Origin: Thuidium tamariscinum
Lineage: Eukaryota; Streptophyta; Bryopsida; Hypnales; Thuidiaceae
Assembly: GCA_947034885.2 (NCBI GenBank)
Contig: OX344749.2
Location: forward strand, 26,303,501-26,367,500
Direction: 5' to 3'
Length of the DNA stretch: 64,000 nucleotides
Positions 63,675 to 64,000 of this stretch are shown here, piece after piece (positions within the stretch are counted from its first letter, which is position 1; the number at the start of each line of letters is the position of its first letter). The notes under the pieces are model-generated. The model was given only the letters and a program-made list of their open reading frames with translations. It had not been told where the DNA came from and did no database searches. Position numbers and translations under genes: made by a program.

Positions 63675-64000
63675 GACGGACAGAAGAGCCGGGTGTTCAT
63701 CTCCTGTGGCGCCATTGCCAATTGGCATGTCCGATTCCTGCAGTCTACATTTTGGTTCTCCCTGAACAGGCAATGATCGAGGGCGTTTGATGAGCTTCAC
63801 GTGAAGACCGAGGAGAACATACGTTGAGGTACAATTATATGTATTTGGAGTCTGAGCTTGGGGTCCAAATAAGATTGTGGGGGTTCTGTAGCTTTCCTGG
63901 TTTGCAGGTTAGTTGAAATTTCTTGCGAGTGGATGCTTGGTTTCAGCTGACTTTGCATCTTCTTCGAGTTTTTTCTGGTGATCGATGCGCGGTGTTGTTC

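Overview
The window looks like nuclear DNA of a land plant, most likely a bryophyte (moss-like) or another non-seed plant. The genes are intron-rich with GT-AG junctions. Coding DNA is near 50% GC, and the spaces between genes are strongly AT-rich. The protein families are plant ones: a SIP1 aquaporin, a plant CBS/DUF21 protein, a CYP704-like P450 and RPT2. The lineage guess rests on gene architecture and the unusual Cys-repeat metallothioneins. It is inference, not proof.

Layout. 1-2.5 kb: N-terminal four exons of a CYP86-clan (CYP704-like) cytochrome P450 on the minus strand, running off the left edge. 2.5-12.3 kb: AT-rich DNA with a TIR-bearing non-autonomous transposon family (3.4, 4.1 and 8.8 kb), a second small TIR element (8.4 kb), degenerate minisatellites, and a 300-400 bp tandem array (11.0-12.4 kb) that runs into the 3' end of the next gene. 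12.36-13.2 kb: SIP1-type aquaporin (minus). 17.9-22.1 kb: a 13-exon CNNM-like CBS/DUF21 membrane protein (minus), fully reconstructable to about 508 residues. 23-31 kb: AT-rich repeats, then unidentified higher-GC DNA. 31.2-31.9 kb and 46.8-47.9 kb: two paralogous small Cys-rich metallothionein-like genes in opposite orientation, each with a coding intron and a probable 5'UTR intron. 35.7-46.2 kb, between them: several inverted-repeat transposons and a decayed divergent gene pair (37.3-39.7 kb). 50.4-53.5 kb: RPT2, a 26S proteasome ATPase (minus, 6 exons, 446 aa). 54.1-55.9 kb: a 1.2-kb palindromic element interrupted by a 574-bp TTAA-flanked piggyBac-like insertion. 57.3-58.7 kb: cytochrome b5 (plus, 3 exons, 131 aa). 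60.5-62.8 kb: a degenerate ~480-bp tandem array. 63.67 kb: a TATA box for a gene probably beyond the right edge.

The genes are independent housekeeping and metabolic units; no operon or cluster logic is visible. A loose link is that cytochrome b5 can supply electrons to ER P450s and both are present, but they lie 55 kb apart and this is not evidence of co-function. The most striking content is structural: at least seven inverted-repeat or TIR elements from several apparent superfamilies, one nested inside another with the empty target site preserved in the sister arm of the palindrome; and a pair of metal-binding genes whose exon 2 is nearly identical although exon 1 and the introns have diverged.
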